From assembly GCF_041410465.1 (NCBI RefSeq), contig NZ_CP166961.1:1922001-1986000 (forward strand): 64,000 nucleotides of DNA, read 5' to 3'. Position numbers and translations under genes: made by a program. Shown here in pieces: positions 1 to 9,030 of the stretch; position 1 is the first letter of the stretch, and each line of letters starts with the position of its first letter. Source of the stretch: Thalassotalea sp. 273M-4. GTDB taxonomy: Bacteria > Pseudomonadota > Gammaproteobacteria > Enterobacterales > Alteromonadaceae. Under the pieces are notes generated by a model. That model was not told the DNA's origin and made no database searches. It saw only the letters and a list, made by a program, of their open reading frames with translations.

Positions 1-489
1 ATCTTTATTAAAATCAACGGCTTCTACCGACCAGGTTGGGTTTTCAAACGCCAATGCCAATGCAATAGCACCAGTACCTGTGCCTAAGTCTAACAAGCGT
101 GTATTAGGCTCTGGATTTTGATTAAGTACTTGCTCAACCAATATCTCGGTATCGGGCCTAGGGATTAAGGTACATGGGTCAACAAAGAGCTCCAATGACC
201 AAAATTCGCGCTTGCCGGTGATAAAGGCAACCGGTTCGCCTGCTCTGCGCCGTTCAACACTCTTAATAAATTGTTGATACTGACTTGTTGTAAGCATTGT
301 GTCGGACCAAGCCAGTAAATAACTGAGCGGTTTATCCACAACATGAGCCATTAAAACTCGAGCATCGAGTTTGGCATCTTGCTTTGACTCAAACGATAAA
401 AAACAGTCGATGGCGCGAGCCAAAGACTGTTCAATTGTTTGTGGGGCTTTAGGAAATCCATCGGCCCCTTTCGATGTGTCGCTTAGCAC
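1..489 (-). CDS. prmC: Peptide chain release factor N5-glutamine methyltransferase PrmC (3' part cut by window edge)
   Basis: I read 163 codons from a GTG at 489 to the window edge without a stop. PrmC methylates the glutamine of the GGQ motif of release factors RF1 and RF2 with S-adenosylmethionine in the cytoplasm. The visible part holds the helical N-terminal substrate domain (residues 1-105) and the start of the methyltransferase fold with SAM motif I DLGTGTG at 134-140. The NPPY catalytic motif lies beyond the edge, about 110 residues being missing. The GTG lies 4 bp after the prfA stop, the usual prfA-prmC coupling, so its substrate is encoded directly upstream. No strong ribosome site is seen, which fits translational coupling. 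Confidence 0.93.
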   Translation of the reverse strand, partial: MLSDTSKGADGFPKAPQTIEQSLARAIDCFLSFESKQDAKLDARVLMAHVVDKPLSYLLAWSDTMLTTSQYQQFIKSVERRRAGEPVAFITGKREFWSLELFVDPCTLIPRPDTEILVEQVLNQNPEPNTRLLDLGTGTGAIALALAFENPTWSVEAVDFNKD

Positions 490-493
490 AAGC

Positions 494-1582
494 TTAATTT
501 TGTTCAGAAAGAGCGGCTAACAGATCCGCTTGGTTCTCGAGCATAATAGGTTCCATCACCAAGTGTAAGTTGCCTTCCATAACCTCATTTAATCGATATA
601 AGGTTAAGTTAATGCGATGATCTGTCATTCGTCCTTGGGGGTAATTGTAGGTACGAATACGTTCAGAACGATCACCACTGGCGACTAGATTACGTCGCGA
701 AGATTCTTCTTCACTGCGACGTTTCTCATCTTCGGCTTGTTGTAAACGCGCTTGCAGTACAGACATTGCTTGCGCGCGGTTTTTATGTTGAGAACGTTGG
801 TCTTGACACTCGACAACGACGCCCGTTGGAATATGGGTGATACGAATAGCGGAATCGGTTTTGTTAACGTGCTGGCCACCGGCACCAGACGCTCGGAACG
901 TATCAATGCGCAAATCGGCTTTGTTTATTTCAATCGCTTGTGATTCTGGAATTTCAGGCATAACAACGACCGTACAAGCCGATGTATGAACTCGGCCTTG
1001 GGATTCGGTTTCAGGTACACGTTGTACCCTGTGACCACCGCTTTCAAACTTCATTTGGCCATAAACTTCATCACCAGAGATTTTTACAATGATCTCTTTA
1101 TAACCGCCCTGCTCACTTTCATTCATATTGATGATTTCAGTTTTCCAACCTTGTTTTTCCGCGTAGCGACTGTACATACGGTATAAGTCGCCAGCAAAAA
1201 TGGCGGCTTCGTCACCACCAGCACCCGCGCGGATTTCAACAAAACAGTTATTGTCATCGTTAGGATCTTTTGGCAGTAACAGAATCTGCAACTCTTGTGT
1301 CAGCTCTTCAATCGCAGATTTGGCTTCTTTGTACTCTTCTTGCGCCATTTCTCGCATATCAGGATCTTCGTCTTTAAGCATATCTTGCGCTAGGGCATAA
1401 TCATCTTGTGCCGTTTTATATGCGCCAAACACTTTGGTAATTTCCTCTAACTGAGAAAATTCTTTTGATAATGTTCTAAATTTTTCCTGATCGGCTATGG
1501 TATCAGGGTCAGATAATAAGGCCTGAACTTCTTCGAAACGTTCTACTAAGCCTTCAAGTTTTTGATATACAGATTCATTCAT
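494..1582 (-). CDS. prfA: Peptide chain release factor 1 (RF1)
   Basis: RF1 reads UAA and UAG stop codons in the ribosomal A site and triggers peptide release. The 362-residue length is normal for the family. The PxT stop-codon recognition tripeptide is PET at residues 190-192 (PAT in E. coli), inside [15 protein letters not shown], which separates it from RF2 (SPF). The catalytic GGQ is at 235-237, with Q237 the expected PrmC methylation site. Domain 1 (1-100) is charged and helical. The gene lies between hemA, 60 bp upstream on the same strand, and prmC, so hemA-prfA-prmC is probably one transcript as in E. coli. Confidence 0.98.
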   Translation of the reverse strand: MNESVYQKLEGLVERFEEVQALLSDPDTIADQEKFRTLSKEFSQLEEITKVFGAYKTAQDDYALAQDMLKDEDPDMREMAQEEYKEAKSAIEELTQELQILLLPKDPNDDNNCFVEIRAGAGGDEAAIFAGDLYRMYSRYAEKQGWKTEIINMNESEQGGYKEIIVKISGDEVYGQMKFESGGHRVQRVPETESQGRVHTSACTVVVMPEIPESQAIEINKADLRIDTFRASGAGGQHVNKTDSAIRITHIPTGVVVECQDQRSQHKNRAQAMSVLQARLQQAEDEKRRSEEESSRRNLVASGDRSERIRTYNYPQGRMTDHRINLTLYRLNEVMEGNLHLVMEPIMLENQADLLAALSEQN

Positions 1583-1642
1583 GTAATTTTTTCACCAAAG
1601 TGTCATTTTAAAAAGGTGTGTGTTTGGTCAAATTGAATAGGG

Positions 1643-2914
1643 TTAATCGTCTTTATTATCTAATTCAAACACATCACGTAGGTAAATTATTTTATCGAGT
1701 TCACCGCCTTGGGCGGCTGTTTGTAATGCACGAGTTGGCGCGTGCATTAAATTATTGGTTAAGCGTACCGCTAATTCGTTTAAAACCGCTTCCGTTGGTT
1801 TTTCTTGTGCTAATTGCTGCATCGCCTTTTGCAATAACTCATCACGTTTTGCCATACACTGATTACGATAAGTAATGACCGCATCTTGGGTATTCAAACC
1901 TCGTAACCAGGCCATAAAATCCGTTGTTTGACTGCCCACAATAACTTCGGCCTGTTGCGCGGCTTTACGACGATTTTCCATATTTTGAGCGACGATACTT
2001 TGTAAGTCATCGACGGTATATAAAAACACATCTTCTAAACTGCCAACTTGCTCTTCAATATCTCTTGGTACTGCAATATCGACCATAAAAATAGGACGAT
2101 GTTTACGATGCTTCAACGCATCTTCAACCATACCTTTACCAATAATCGGTAACGTTGAGCCTGTTGAGCTGATCACAATATCGGCATCACCGATATGTTC
2201 TGGGATTTGCGCTAAGGTGATAACATCGGCGCCCACTTCTTTGGCAATGTTTTCAGCTCGTGCCACGGTGCGATTGGCCACCGTAATTTTACTGACATTG
2301 TTGTCGTATAAATGCCGAGCAACCAATTCCATGGTTTCACCAGCACCAATTAACAATACTTTACTTTTACCAAGGTCATCGAATATGTGTTTTGCAAGAT
2401 GCACCGCGGCAAACGCAACTGATACCGCACTCGCGCCAATTTCGGTTTCTGTACGTACTTGCTTAGCAACGCCAAAGGTACGCTGAAATAAACGTTCCAT
2501 AATGACTTTCATTGAACCAGCAGCTTTGGCTTGCCCATAGGCTTGCTTCATTTGCCCTAAAATTTGAGGTTCGCCTAAAATCAGAGAATCTAAGCCACAA
2601 GCAACTCGCATCATATGAGTGACGGCTTGTTGTTCATGGTGCCAATATAAGGTGGGCTCAATAATGCTGGCCGGTACTTTATGATACTGCTCGAGCCAAG
2701 CGGTAACCTCCGTTTGCACTGCGGCCAGTGGTTTGTCTTGCACAAAGTATAACTCAGTGCGATTACAGGTCGATAAAATCGCGGCTTCTTTACACTGCAG
2801 ATTACCTAGCATTTCCTGCAAGGCATGCGTTAGGTTGTCTGGAGAAAAGGCAATCTTTTCTCGGACTGACACAGGTGCCGTCTTATGATTGATTCCGACT
2901 GCAAAAATGGACAT
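1643..2914 (-). CDS. hemA: Glutamyl-tRNA reductase
   Basis: This enzyme reduces glutamyl-tRNA(Glu) to glutamate-1-semialdehyde with NADPH, the first committed step of C5-pathway haem synthesis. The N-terminal catalytic domain carries the nucleophile C50 in the context STCNRTELYF. A Rossmann NADPH domain follows (LLIGAGETMELVARHL), then a C-terminal helical dimerisation domain. Length 423 is typical. It is divergent from lolB, with about 190 bp between the two starts, and heads the hemA-prfA-prmC unit. The hemA/lolB arrangement is the standard gammaproteobacterial one. Confidence 0.98.
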   Translation of the reverse strand: MSIFAVGINHKTAPVSVREKIAFSPDNLTHALQEMLGNLQCKEAAILSTCNRTELYFVQDKPLAAVQTEVTAWLEQYHKVPASIIEPTLYWHHEQQAVTHMMRVACGLDSLILGEPQILGQMKQAYGQAKAAGSMKVIMERLFQRTFGVAKQVRTETEIGASAVSVAFAAVHLAKHIFDDLGKSKVLLIGAGETMELVARHLYDNNVSKITVANRTVARAENIAKEVGADVITLAQIPEHIGDADIVISSTGSTLPIIGKGMVEDALKHRKHRPIFMVDIAVPRDIEEQVGSLEDVFLYTVDDLQSIVAQNMENRRKAAQQAEVIVGSQTTDFMAWLRGLNTQDAVITYRNQCMAKRDELLQKAMQQLAQEKPTEAVLNELAVRLTNNLMHAPTRALQTAAQGGELDKIIYLRDVFELDNKDD

Positions 2915-3102
2915 AAATGAAAGTTACTAGCCTAATAAACGTGAAAACAAAGTTGCATTTGCTAGATTATCTTATATTTTGAGCAAAACTGATAATACTA
3001 GATGCAAATTGGTGATAATTTTACGTAATTTGCGCAATGATTGAAAGTATTGCGAGAAAGTGTTGCAATATATCAATAAAAAAATGGGAAGCCTCAGCAA
3101 AT

Positions 3103-3705
3103 ATGTTCAAAAGTTCACCATACTGGTTCATTTTATTAGTTATTTTGCTAAATGGTTGTGCGAGCCAATACTCAACACAAGAGCTATTTCAAGATAAAAA
3201 CCAACGAAGCCAAGAGCTCAAAGCATTGAATGACTGGACAATTAAAGGCAAAATTGCTTTTTTGACGACCAATGATAAACAAAGTGCTAATTTTTATTGG
3301 CAACAGCAAGATGATATCACCCATCTTAAATTAACCACGTTTCTTGGTGTTAGCCTGCTGTCGTTAACGCATGACGGTAATACCTACCACCTTCATTCTA
3401 ACGGTGAACATTGGCAAGATGACAATCTAAACACCCTATTAATGCACGCAACGGGTTTAAATTTGCCTGTTTCATCTTTGATCTATTGGCTTAAGGGCCT
3501 TAAAGCAAGCTCTGATGACAGTATTTTATATTCGCCAACGACTCAACTTCCCCTGTCGTTGCATGCCAACAAGAACAATCAGCCTTGGCAAGTCAACTAT
3601 CAGCACTATACCCTAGTCGAAACGTATCGACTGGCTGATAAGTTAACCGTTGTGCACCCACAACTGACCATTAAAATGGCCATTTACAATTGGGAATTAA
3701 ATTAG
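3103..3705 (+). CDS. lolB: Outer-membrane lipoprotein receptor LolB
   Basis: LolB accepts lipoproteins from the periplasmic carrier LolA and inserts them into the inner leaflet of the outer membrane. I place the start at ATG 3103 because it gives a clean lipoprotein signal: short charged start, hydrophobic run, and lipobox LNGC with C19 as the lipidated residue. An upstream in-frame ATG at 3037 would add 22 unlikely residues. The 200-residue product matches the family (about 207 in E. coli). The stop overlaps the ispE start by one base, so the two genes are coupled. Confidence 0.93.
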   Translation: MFKSSPYWFILLVILLNGCASQYSTQELFQDKNQRSQELKALNDWTIKGKIAFLTTNDKQSANFYWQQQDDITHLKLTTFLGVSLLSLTHDGNTYHLHSNGEHWQDDNLNTLLMHATGLNLPVSSLIYWLKGLKASSDDSILYSPTTQLPLSLHANKNNQPWQVNYQHYTLVETYRLADKLTVVHPQLTIKMAIYNWELN

Positions 3706-4562
3706 TGAAACCAACCTTTTACACCTTTTCATCGGTTGCCAAAATCAACCGTTTTTTACATATTAATGGCCAATTAGACAATGGCTACCATGAATTACAA
3801 ACCGTTTTTCAATTTATTGATTATGGGGACACCCTTAAGTTTCAAGTCAATGACTCAGGTAAAATCAATTTATTAAACCCAATTGCCGGGGTTAGCGAGC
3901 AACAAAATTTAATTTATCGAGCGGCCAAACTAATACAGCAACATTGCCACCAGCCTGTTGGGGTCAATATAAAACTCGATAAACGCTTACCGATGGGGGG
4001 TGGCTTAGGTGGCGGTTCTTCAAACGCAGCCACGACCCTGTTAGCGTTAAATACATTATGGCAAGTGGGCTTGTCGGTTGAGCAATTGGCGCAATTAGGT
4101 CTCACTTTGGGCGCCGATGTCCCTGTATTCGTGCGCGGGTATAATGCATTTGCCGAGGGCATTGGCGAGAAATTGATCCCGATTGAATTAGATACCCCTT
4201 GGTTTTTAATTACAGTGCCTGACTGTGAAATCAGTACGGCTGCCGTTTTCACCCACCCAGATTTACCTCGAAATACAACAAAATTGTCACTTAGTGAGTT
4301 AAATATTGACCAATGCCATAATGATTGTGAAAACCTTGTTATTAAACTCTATCCCGAGGTTGCCAAGCTCATGGCTTGGTTGTTAGAATACGCTCCGTCC
4401 CGATTAACCGGTACTGGTGCCTGTATTTTTTCAACGTTCGAAGATAAACAAAGCGCAATTTCCGTTCAATCAAAGCTACCACAAGGCGTTCGCTCGTTTG
4501 TAGCTAAAGGGTTAAGTCAATCACCTACTCTAGCGGAACTGGACACGGTGTTTGCTATTTAA
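3705..4562 (+). CDS. ispE: 4-diphosphocytidyl-2-C-methyl-D-erythritol kinase
   Basis: IspE phosphorylates CDP-methylerythritol with ATP in the non-mevalonate isoprenoid pathway. It is a GHMP kinase: the ATP-binding glycine loop PMGGGLGGGSS lies at about residues 96-106, after the substrate region AKINRFLHING. I choose GTG 3705, which shares its G with the lolB TAG stop and gives 285 residues. A TTG at 3690 in the same frame is possible but adds five residues not expected from E. coli IspE. The lolB-ispE-prs order is conserved across gammaproteobacteria. Confidence 0.95.
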   Translation: MKPTFYTFSSVAKINRFLHINGQLDNGYHELQTVFQFIDYGDTLKFQVNDSGKINLLNPIAGVSEQQNLIYRAAKLIQQHCHQPVGVNIKLDKRLPMGGGLGGGSSNAATTLLALNTLWQVGLSVEQLAQLGLTLGADVPVFVRGYNAFAEGIGEKLIPIELDTPWFLITVPDCEISTAAVFTHPDLPRNTTKLSLSELNIDQCHNDCENLVIKLYPEVAKLMAWLLEYAPSRLTGTGACIFSTFEDKQSAISVQSKLPQGVRSFVAKGLSQSPTLAELDTVFAI

Positions 4563-4699
4563 AAAACATTCATAATACCAACAAATGTTTTTTACTGCCG
4601 CGTTGCGGTAATGCTAACCTTGGTTAGCCCACACAGCATTGGCCTGTTTTGGTCTAATGTATAAAGATAAATGTTGTCTAAGTTTCTGAGGAACTGACA

Positions 4700-5647
4700 G
4701 TGCCTGACATGAAGATTTTTGCGGGTAACGCCACCCCTGAACTGGCTAAAAAAATTGCAGACCGATTATACATGGGTTTGGGAGATGCAAAAGTAGGCAG
4801 TTTTAGCGATGGTGAAATCAGCGTTGAAATTACCGAGAACGTTCGTGGAGCGGATGTTTTTATCATCCAATCAACTTGTGCTCCAACCAATAACAACCTA
4901 ATGGAACTTATCGTAATGGTTGATGCCTTACGTCGAGCTTCTGCGGGTCGTATCACTGCGGTTATGCCTTATTTTGGCTATGCCCGTCAAGACCGACGCG
5001 TGCGTAGTGCCCGTGTTCCTATTACAGCAAAAGTGGTTGCTGACTTTTTATCTAGCGTAGGTGTTGATCGTGTATTAACCGTTGACTTACACGCAGAACA
5101 AATTCAAGGGTTCTTTGATGTGCCAGTAGACAACGTCTTTGGTACACCAATTTTACTTGAAGATATGGAAAACAAAAACCTCGACCGCCCTGTTGTTGTT
5201 TCGCCTGACATTGGTGGTGTGGTTCGTGCTCGTGCCGTAGCCAAACTACTAAACGATACTGACTTAGCCATTATTGATAAACGTCGTCCAAAAGCCAATG
5301 TATCACAAGTGATGCACATCATTGGTGATGTCGATGGTCGTGATTGTATTATTGTTGACGATATGATTGATACCGGTGGTACTTTATGTAAAGCCGCTGC
5401 GGCTCTTAAAGAACATGGTGCTCGTCGAGTATTCGCTTACGCTACTCACCCTGTTTTATCTGGTGATGCGCCAGAAAACATTAAAAACTCGGTGATTGAT
5501 GAAGTGATTGTTACTGACTCAATTCCATTATCGCCAGAAATTCAGGCATTAGATAACGTTCGCCAGTTAAGCTTATCAGGTATGCTTTCTGAAGCCATTC
5601 GTCGTGTAAGTAACGAAGAATCTATTTCGGCAATGTTTAAAGCCTAA
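4700..5647 (+). CDS. prs: Ribose-phosphate pyrophosphokinase (PRPP synthase)
   Basis: Prs makes phosphoribosyl pyrophosphate from ribose 5-phosphate and ATP for nucleotide, histidine and tryptophan synthesis. The 315-residue product is nearly collinear with E. coli Prs, including the flexible-loop region [34 protein letters not shown] and the PRPP loop DDMIDTGGT. The start is GTG, as in E. coli, with a GAGG ribosome site 8 bp upstream (4688-4691). A second in-frame ATG lies at 4709. A strong terminator follows at 5728-5756, so prs ends the lolB-ispE-prs group. Confidence 0.98.
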   Translation: MPDMKIFAGNATPELAKKIADRLYMGLGDAKVGSFSDGEISVEITENVRGADVFIIQSTCAPTNNNLMELIVMVDALRRASAGRITAVMPYFGYARQDRRVRSARVPITAKVVADFLSSVGVDRVLTVDLHAEQIQGFFDVPVDNVFGTPILLEDMENKNLDRPVVVSPDIGGVVRARAVAKLLNDTDLAIIDKRRPKANVSQVMHIIGDVDGRDCIIVDDMIDTGGTLCKAAAALKEHGARRVFAYATHPVLSGDAPENIKNSVIDEVIVTDSIPLSPEIQALDNVRQLSLSGMLSEAIRRVSNEESISAMFKA

Positions 5648-5727
5648 GTTTTACGGCTCAATAGAGCGCATTTGCTTGCTCTTATAGCGAGCAACTATGT
5701 AAAGCTGGGTTTTTACAGTAAATCACA

Positions 5728-5756
5728 AAAAGTGCGCACTTATGCGCACTTTTTTG
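5728..5756 (+). terminator. Rho-independent terminator after prs
   Basis: The stem AGTGCGCA (5731-5738) pairs with TGCGCACT (5743-5750) around loop CTTA. It is flanked by four A's and a run of T's, which extends the pairing and gives the U tract. Confidence 0.9.
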
Positions 5757-5861
5757 TTTGTTAACCCAGTGAAAAATGTTATCATTCTGCGCCTTTTCTA
5801 CTTTGGCTTTATTTTTAGGCTCTTAGTAAAGAGGCAATCGGCCTGTGAAGGCCTGTGTGAT

Positions 5862-5898
5862 CACTCTTTGGTCGCGAAGAGTGGTTTAATTTTTATTT
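5862..5898 (+). promoter_or_regulatory. Hairpin with T-rich tail in the rplY leader
   Basis: CACTCTT (5862-5868) pairs with AAGAGTG (5877-5883) around an 8-nt loop, followed by GTTTAATTTTTATTTTTT just upstream of the rplY start. It could be an attenuator or part of an L25-binding leader. In E. coli, L25 is reported to repress its own mRNA, but I cannot show that this structure is equivalent. Confidence 0.4.
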
Positions 5899-5918
5899 TT
5901 TAATATAGAGAATTCATT

Positions 5919-6536
5919 ATGGATTTATTTACTTTAGATGCTGAAGTTCGTACAGATATGGGGAAAGGTGCGAGCCGCCGCCTACGTCACGCGAACAAAG
6001 TTCCAGCAATCGTTTACGGTGCAGGTCAAGAGCCAGTATCTATCACTTTAGCGCACAACAAAGTATGGCGTGCACAACAAGAAGAAGCTTTCTACTCTCA
6101 CGTTCTATCATTGAACATTGGTGGTGAAGCGACTGAAGTTGTAATCAAGGACATGCAACGTCACCCGTTCAAAGAACTTGTAATGCACATCGACTTTTTA
6201 CGCGTTGACGCGAAAAAAGAACTACACACTTCAGTGCCTCTACACTTCATCAACGAAGACGTAGTAGCAAAAACTGGTGCAAACTTATTACACACAGCAA
6301 CTGAAATCGAAGTAGCTTGTTTACCAGGTAACTTACCAGAGTTTATCGAAGTTGACGTTAAAGACTTAACTGCTGGCAACTCTATCCACTTATCTGAAAT
6401 CGTTCTTCCTAAAGGCGTAACTTCAGTTGAGTTAGCTAAAGGTGAAGATCACGACATCGCTGTAGTTTCAGCACAAGCTCCTAAAGGCGGAAGCGAAGCT
6501 GCTGACGCTGAAGGTGAAGAAGCCACTGAAGAATAA
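5919..6536 (+). CDS. rplY: 50S ribosomal protein L25, long CTC/TL5 form
   Basis: L25 binds 5S rRNA in the large subunit. The 205-residue protein has the L25 domain at about 1-95 followed by the C-terminal TL5/CTC beta domain and an acidic tail rich in E and A. E. coli has only the short 94-residue form, so this is the long general-stress (CTC) variant common in marine gammaproteobacteria. ATG 5919 follows a purine-rich AGAGAATTC. pth starts 16 bp after the stop, so rplY-pth and probably ychF share a transcript. Confidence 0.96.
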   Translation: MDLFTLDAEVRTDMGKGASRRLRHANKVPAIVYGAGQEPVSITLAHNKVWRAQQEEAFYSHVLSLNIGGEATEVVIKDMQRHPFKELVMHIDFLRVDAKKELHTSVPLHFINEDVVAKTGANLLHTATEIEVACLPGNLPEFIEVDVKDLTAGNSIHLSEIVLPKGVTSVELAKGEDHDIAVVSAQAPKGGSEAADAEGEEATEE

Positions 6537-6552
6537 TCGCTGAGGTCAAACC

Positions 6553-7143
6553 TTGACGACTAATATTCAATTGGTTGTGGGCCTGGGTAATCCAGGCCCT
6601 GAATACACCAAAACTCGCCATAATGCTGGTGTGTGGTTCGTTGAAGAACTCGCTAGGCAATACAATATTTCCCTAAGTCCGGACAAAAAATACCACGGTT
6701 TATATGGTAAAGGACTGATTGGAAATACTGTTGTACACTTACTTATCCCTACTACCTTTATGAATCGCAGCGGTAAAGCTGTCGCGCCTCTCGCCAATTT
6801 TTTTCGTATTCCAGTTGAGAACATTCTGGTAGCCCACGATGAAATGGATTTAGATCCGGGTGTTTGTAAAATCAAACTCGGTGGTGGTCACGGCGGCCAT
6901 AATGGCTTACGTGATATTATTGCGTGTATGGGAAATAACAAAGATTTTTATCGGCTACGGATCGGCATTGGCCATCCGGGGCATAGAGACAAAGTAACAG
7001 GTTACGTATTGGGCAAAGCGCCCGCAACGGAGCAAAGTTTGCTCGATCAATGCGTTGATGAAGGCTCGAGATGTTTTGAGATCTGGCAAAAAGACGGCAT
7101 TAAAAAAGCACAGAACCGTTTGCATTCGTTTAAAGCAACCTAA
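6553..7143 (+). CDS. pth: Peptidyl-tRNA hydrolase
   Basis: Pth cleaves peptidyl-tRNA dropped by ribosomes and so recycles tRNA. The start is a TTG with GAGG 7 bp upstream (6542-6545). It is supported because the encoded N-terminus ([16 protein letters not shown]) lines up with E. coli Pth. Catalytic H23 is in TRHNAGVWF and the activating D96 in [11 protein letters not shown]. The conserved [10 protein letters not shown] loop follows. Length 196 is standard. It sits between rplY and ychF, 28 bp before ychF, the usual pth-ychF pairing. Confidence 0.97.
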   Translation: MTTNIQLVVGLGNPGPEYTKTRHNAGVWFVEELARQYNISLSPDKKYHGLYGKGLIGNTVVHLLIPTTFMNRSGKAVAPLANFFRIPVENILVAHDEMDLDPGVCKIKLGGGHGGHNGLRDIIACMGNNKDFYRLRIGIGHPGHRDKVTGYVLGKAPATEQSLLDQCVDEGSRCFEIWQKDGIKKAQNRLHSFKAT

Positions 7144-7171
7144 CGGCTAAAAGATAACACAGGAACTGATC

Positions 7172-8263
7172 ATGGGATTTAAATGTGGCATCGTCGGTTT
7201 ACCTAACGTAGGTAAATCCACATTATTTAACGCACTAACGAAAGCGGGTATAGAAGCCGCCAACTTTCCTTTTTGTACAATTGAGCCAAATACAGGTGTT
7301 GTACCTGTTCCAGACCCTCGTTTGGATAAACTTGCAGAAATCGTTAATCCTCAACGTGTACTGGCAACAACAATGGAGTTTGTTGATATTGCCGGTTTGG
7401 TTGCTGGCGCTTCAAAAGGTGAAGGTTTAGGTAACAAATTCTTGGCGAATATTCGTGAAACAGACGCCATTGGTCATGTTGTTCGTTGTTTTGAAAACGA
7501 AAATATTGTCCACGTTTCAGGGAAAGTAAACCCTCAAGAAGACATCGATGTGATCAATACCGAATTAGCTCTTGCCGATATGGATACCGCTGAGCGTGCT
7601 ATTCAGCGTCAAAGCAAGCGTGCTAAAGGTGGTGACAAAGAAGCCAAGTTTGAAATTCCTGTACTGGAAAAAATTCTTGCACACGTTGAAGAAGGTCACA
7701 TGATCCGTTCATTAGAGCTAAGTAAAGAAGAAAAAGCAGCGGTAAGCTACTTAAACTTTTTAACGCTTAAGCCGACCATGTACATTGCCAATGTCAACGA
7801 TGACGGCTTTGAAGATAACCCTTATTTAGATCAAGTTCGTGAAATCGCCGCTGCCGAAGGTGCTGTTGTGGTGCCGGTTTGTGCCGAAATTGAAGGCGAA
7901 CTGTCAGAAATGGATGAAGAAGACAGAGCCGAGTTCATGGCTGATCTTGGCATTGAAGAGCCAGGCTTAAATCGTGTGATCAACTCTGGTTACGGCTTGT
8001 TAAACTTGCAAACTTACTTTACCGCAGGGGTAAAAGAAGTTCGAGCTTGGACAGTGCGCGTAAATGCAACCGCGCCACAAGCTGCAGGGGTTATTCATAC
8101 CGACTTTGAAAAAGGCTTTATTCGTGCCGAAGTAATTGGCTACGAAGACTTTGTTAGCTGTAACGGTGAAGCTGGTGCTAAAGAAGCCGGTAAATGGCGT
8201 CTTGAAGGCAAAGATTACCTCGTAAAAGATGGCGATGTAATTCACTTTAGATTTAACGTTTAA
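7172..8263 (+). CDS. ychF: Redox-regulated ATPase YchF (Obg-family)
   Basis: YchF (OLA1 family) is a ribosome-associated P-loop NTPase of the Obg group that prefers ATP and is linked to stress and translation control. Walker A is GLPNVGKS at residues 9-16, with FVDIAGLV as the switch II region. A coiled-coil insertion lies in the middle of the chain, and a TGS domain at about 280-363 ends with VIHFRFNV. Length 363 equals E. coli YchF. AGGA precedes ATG 7172. A strong terminator follows. Confidence 0.98.
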   Translation: MGFKCGIVGLPNVGKSTLFNALTKAGIEAANFPFCTIEPNTGVVPVPDPRLDKLAEIVNPQRVLATTMEFVDIAGLVAGASKGEGLGNKFLANIRETDAIGHVVRCFENENIVHVSGKVNPQEDIDVINTELALADMDTAERAIQRQSKRAKGGDKEAKFEIPVLEKILAHVEEGHMIRSLELSKEEKAAVSYLNFLTLKPTMYIANVNDDGFEDNPYLDQVREIAAAEGAVVVPVCAEIEGELSEMDEEDRAEFMADLGIEEPGLNRVINSGYGLLNLQTYFTAGVKEVRAWTVRVNATAPQAAGVIHTDFEKGFIRAEVIGYEDFVSCNGEAGAKEAGKWRLEGKDYLVKDGDVIHFRFNV

Positions 8264-8285
8264 AGTCCTTTTACCGATTCGATTT

Positions 8286-8310
8286 AAAAACCGGGGCATC
8301 CCGGTTTTTT
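8286..8310 (+). terminator. Rho-independent terminator after ychF
   Basis: AAAAACCGGG (8286-8295) pairs with CCCGGTTTTT (8300-8309) around loop GCAT, with further T's. It closes the rplY-pth-ychF transcript. Confidence 0.9.
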
Positions 8311-8420
8311 TAGCTTTATTGGATCGACCTTTTTTAAGCTGCATTTAAACAATATGTCGGATATTTTTACACCCGTATATCCCCTAAAAATAAAAACCAT
8401 AAAAAACAACAAGTTAAAAG

Positions 8421-8438
8421 TTGGCACAGTATCTGCTT
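8421..8438 (+). promoter_or_regulatory. Sigma54 (RpoN) -24/-12 promoter
   Basis: TTGGCACAGTATCTGCTT has the invariant GG (8423-8424) and GC (8435-8436) separated by exactly 10 bp, with TGGCAC at -24 and TGCT at -12. This matches the TGGCAC-N5-TTGC consensus well. An inverted repeat GGATAT-N12-ATATCC at 8359-8382 could be an enhancer-binding-protein site, centred near -77. No plus-strand ORF follows, only a terminator. Confidence 0.75.
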
Positions 8439-8446
8439 TATATAGA

Positions 8447-8569
8447 GTACTTGGAATCTTTAAAGAGTGTTAATAAAGAAATTTCGATTTCTTATCCACT
8501 AACATTTTTGAAGGGTGAAAAGTAACCTTAGATTTAATATTTTAACCGGACGCCCGTCCGGTTTTTTTT
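8447..8569 (+). ncRNA. Candidate sigma54-dependent small RNA, about 122 nt
   Basis: The unit is bounded by the -24/-12 element ending at 8438 (expected +1 near 8447) and by an intrinsic terminator at 8544-8569. Between them is a hairpin AAGAAAT-TTCG-ATTTCTT (8476-8493) with a UUCG tetraloop, and single-stranded-looking AU-rich stretches. No start codon with a ribosome site gives a credible ORF. The preceding gene has its own terminator, so this is not a 3' UTR. I do not recognise Qrr, CrcZ, GlmY or Spot 42 sequence in it. The boundaries are inferred. Confidence 0.6.
8544..8569 (+). terminator. Intrinsic terminator of the candidate sRNA
   Basis: ACCGGAC (8545-8551) pairs with GTCCGGT (8556-8562) around GCCC and is followed by eight T's. 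The T run is only on the plus strand, so it serves plus-strand transcription although no plus-strand gene precedes it. Confidence 0.9.
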
Positions 8570-8623
8570 GCCTAAATATTTTTAACTTACTCTACCATAG
8601 TCGACTTTACCTATATCGAGAAC

Positions 8624-8923
8624 TTAATCCGACAAGGATGTATTCAATAGCACAGGTTTGGTTGCATTTACTACCCGTGTCGTTGTCTTTACGCTAGCGC
8701 TTGTCTTCACCACTATGTTTTTCTCAATTGGCAAGTTTGTTGAGCGAGTTTGCTCACTATACTTTACTGGCGATGGGATTAAGTCTTCTGCAAGATTCAA
8801 GTTTTGCTCGGTAGGTTGAACAGATATGCTAACGTCATCGACCCTAGAATTCAGCTTAGAGTAAGTGATCACCCAAGGAGATAATAACGCTGTAAGGATG
8901 CAAATAACGGTCAGTAATTTCAT
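8624..8923 (-). CDS. Small exported or membrane-anchored protein, function unknown
   Basis: I do not recognise this 99-residue product. Residues 1-22 form a hydrophobic segment after one lysine (MKLLTVICILTALLSPWVITY), so it is either a cleaved signal peptide or an N-terminal anchor. The rest is polar, low in complexity, rich in S, T, N and V, and without cysteines. No clear ribosome site precedes ATG 8923. The gene stands alone, converging on the sRNA terminator. It could be a lineage-specific periplasmic protein, and a chance ORF cannot be excluded. Confidence 0.5.
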   Translation of the reverse strand: MKLLTVICILTALLSPWVITYSKLNSRVDDVSISVQPTEQNLNLAEDLIPSPVKYSEQTRSTNLPIEKNIVVKTSASVKTTTRVVNATKPVLLNTSLSD

Positions 8924-9030
8924 TTTGTCAGTACAAGCTTATTATTGAATTAATATTTTGAATTATGACAATATAGTAAAGGTAAGCCCTAACTGTATTT
9001 TGTAATGACTTTGTAACAGCCTATGCAAAG

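Noticed and set aside
3037..3102. Upstream start for lolB
   Set aside because: It would place 22 residues before a good lipoprotein signal peptide.
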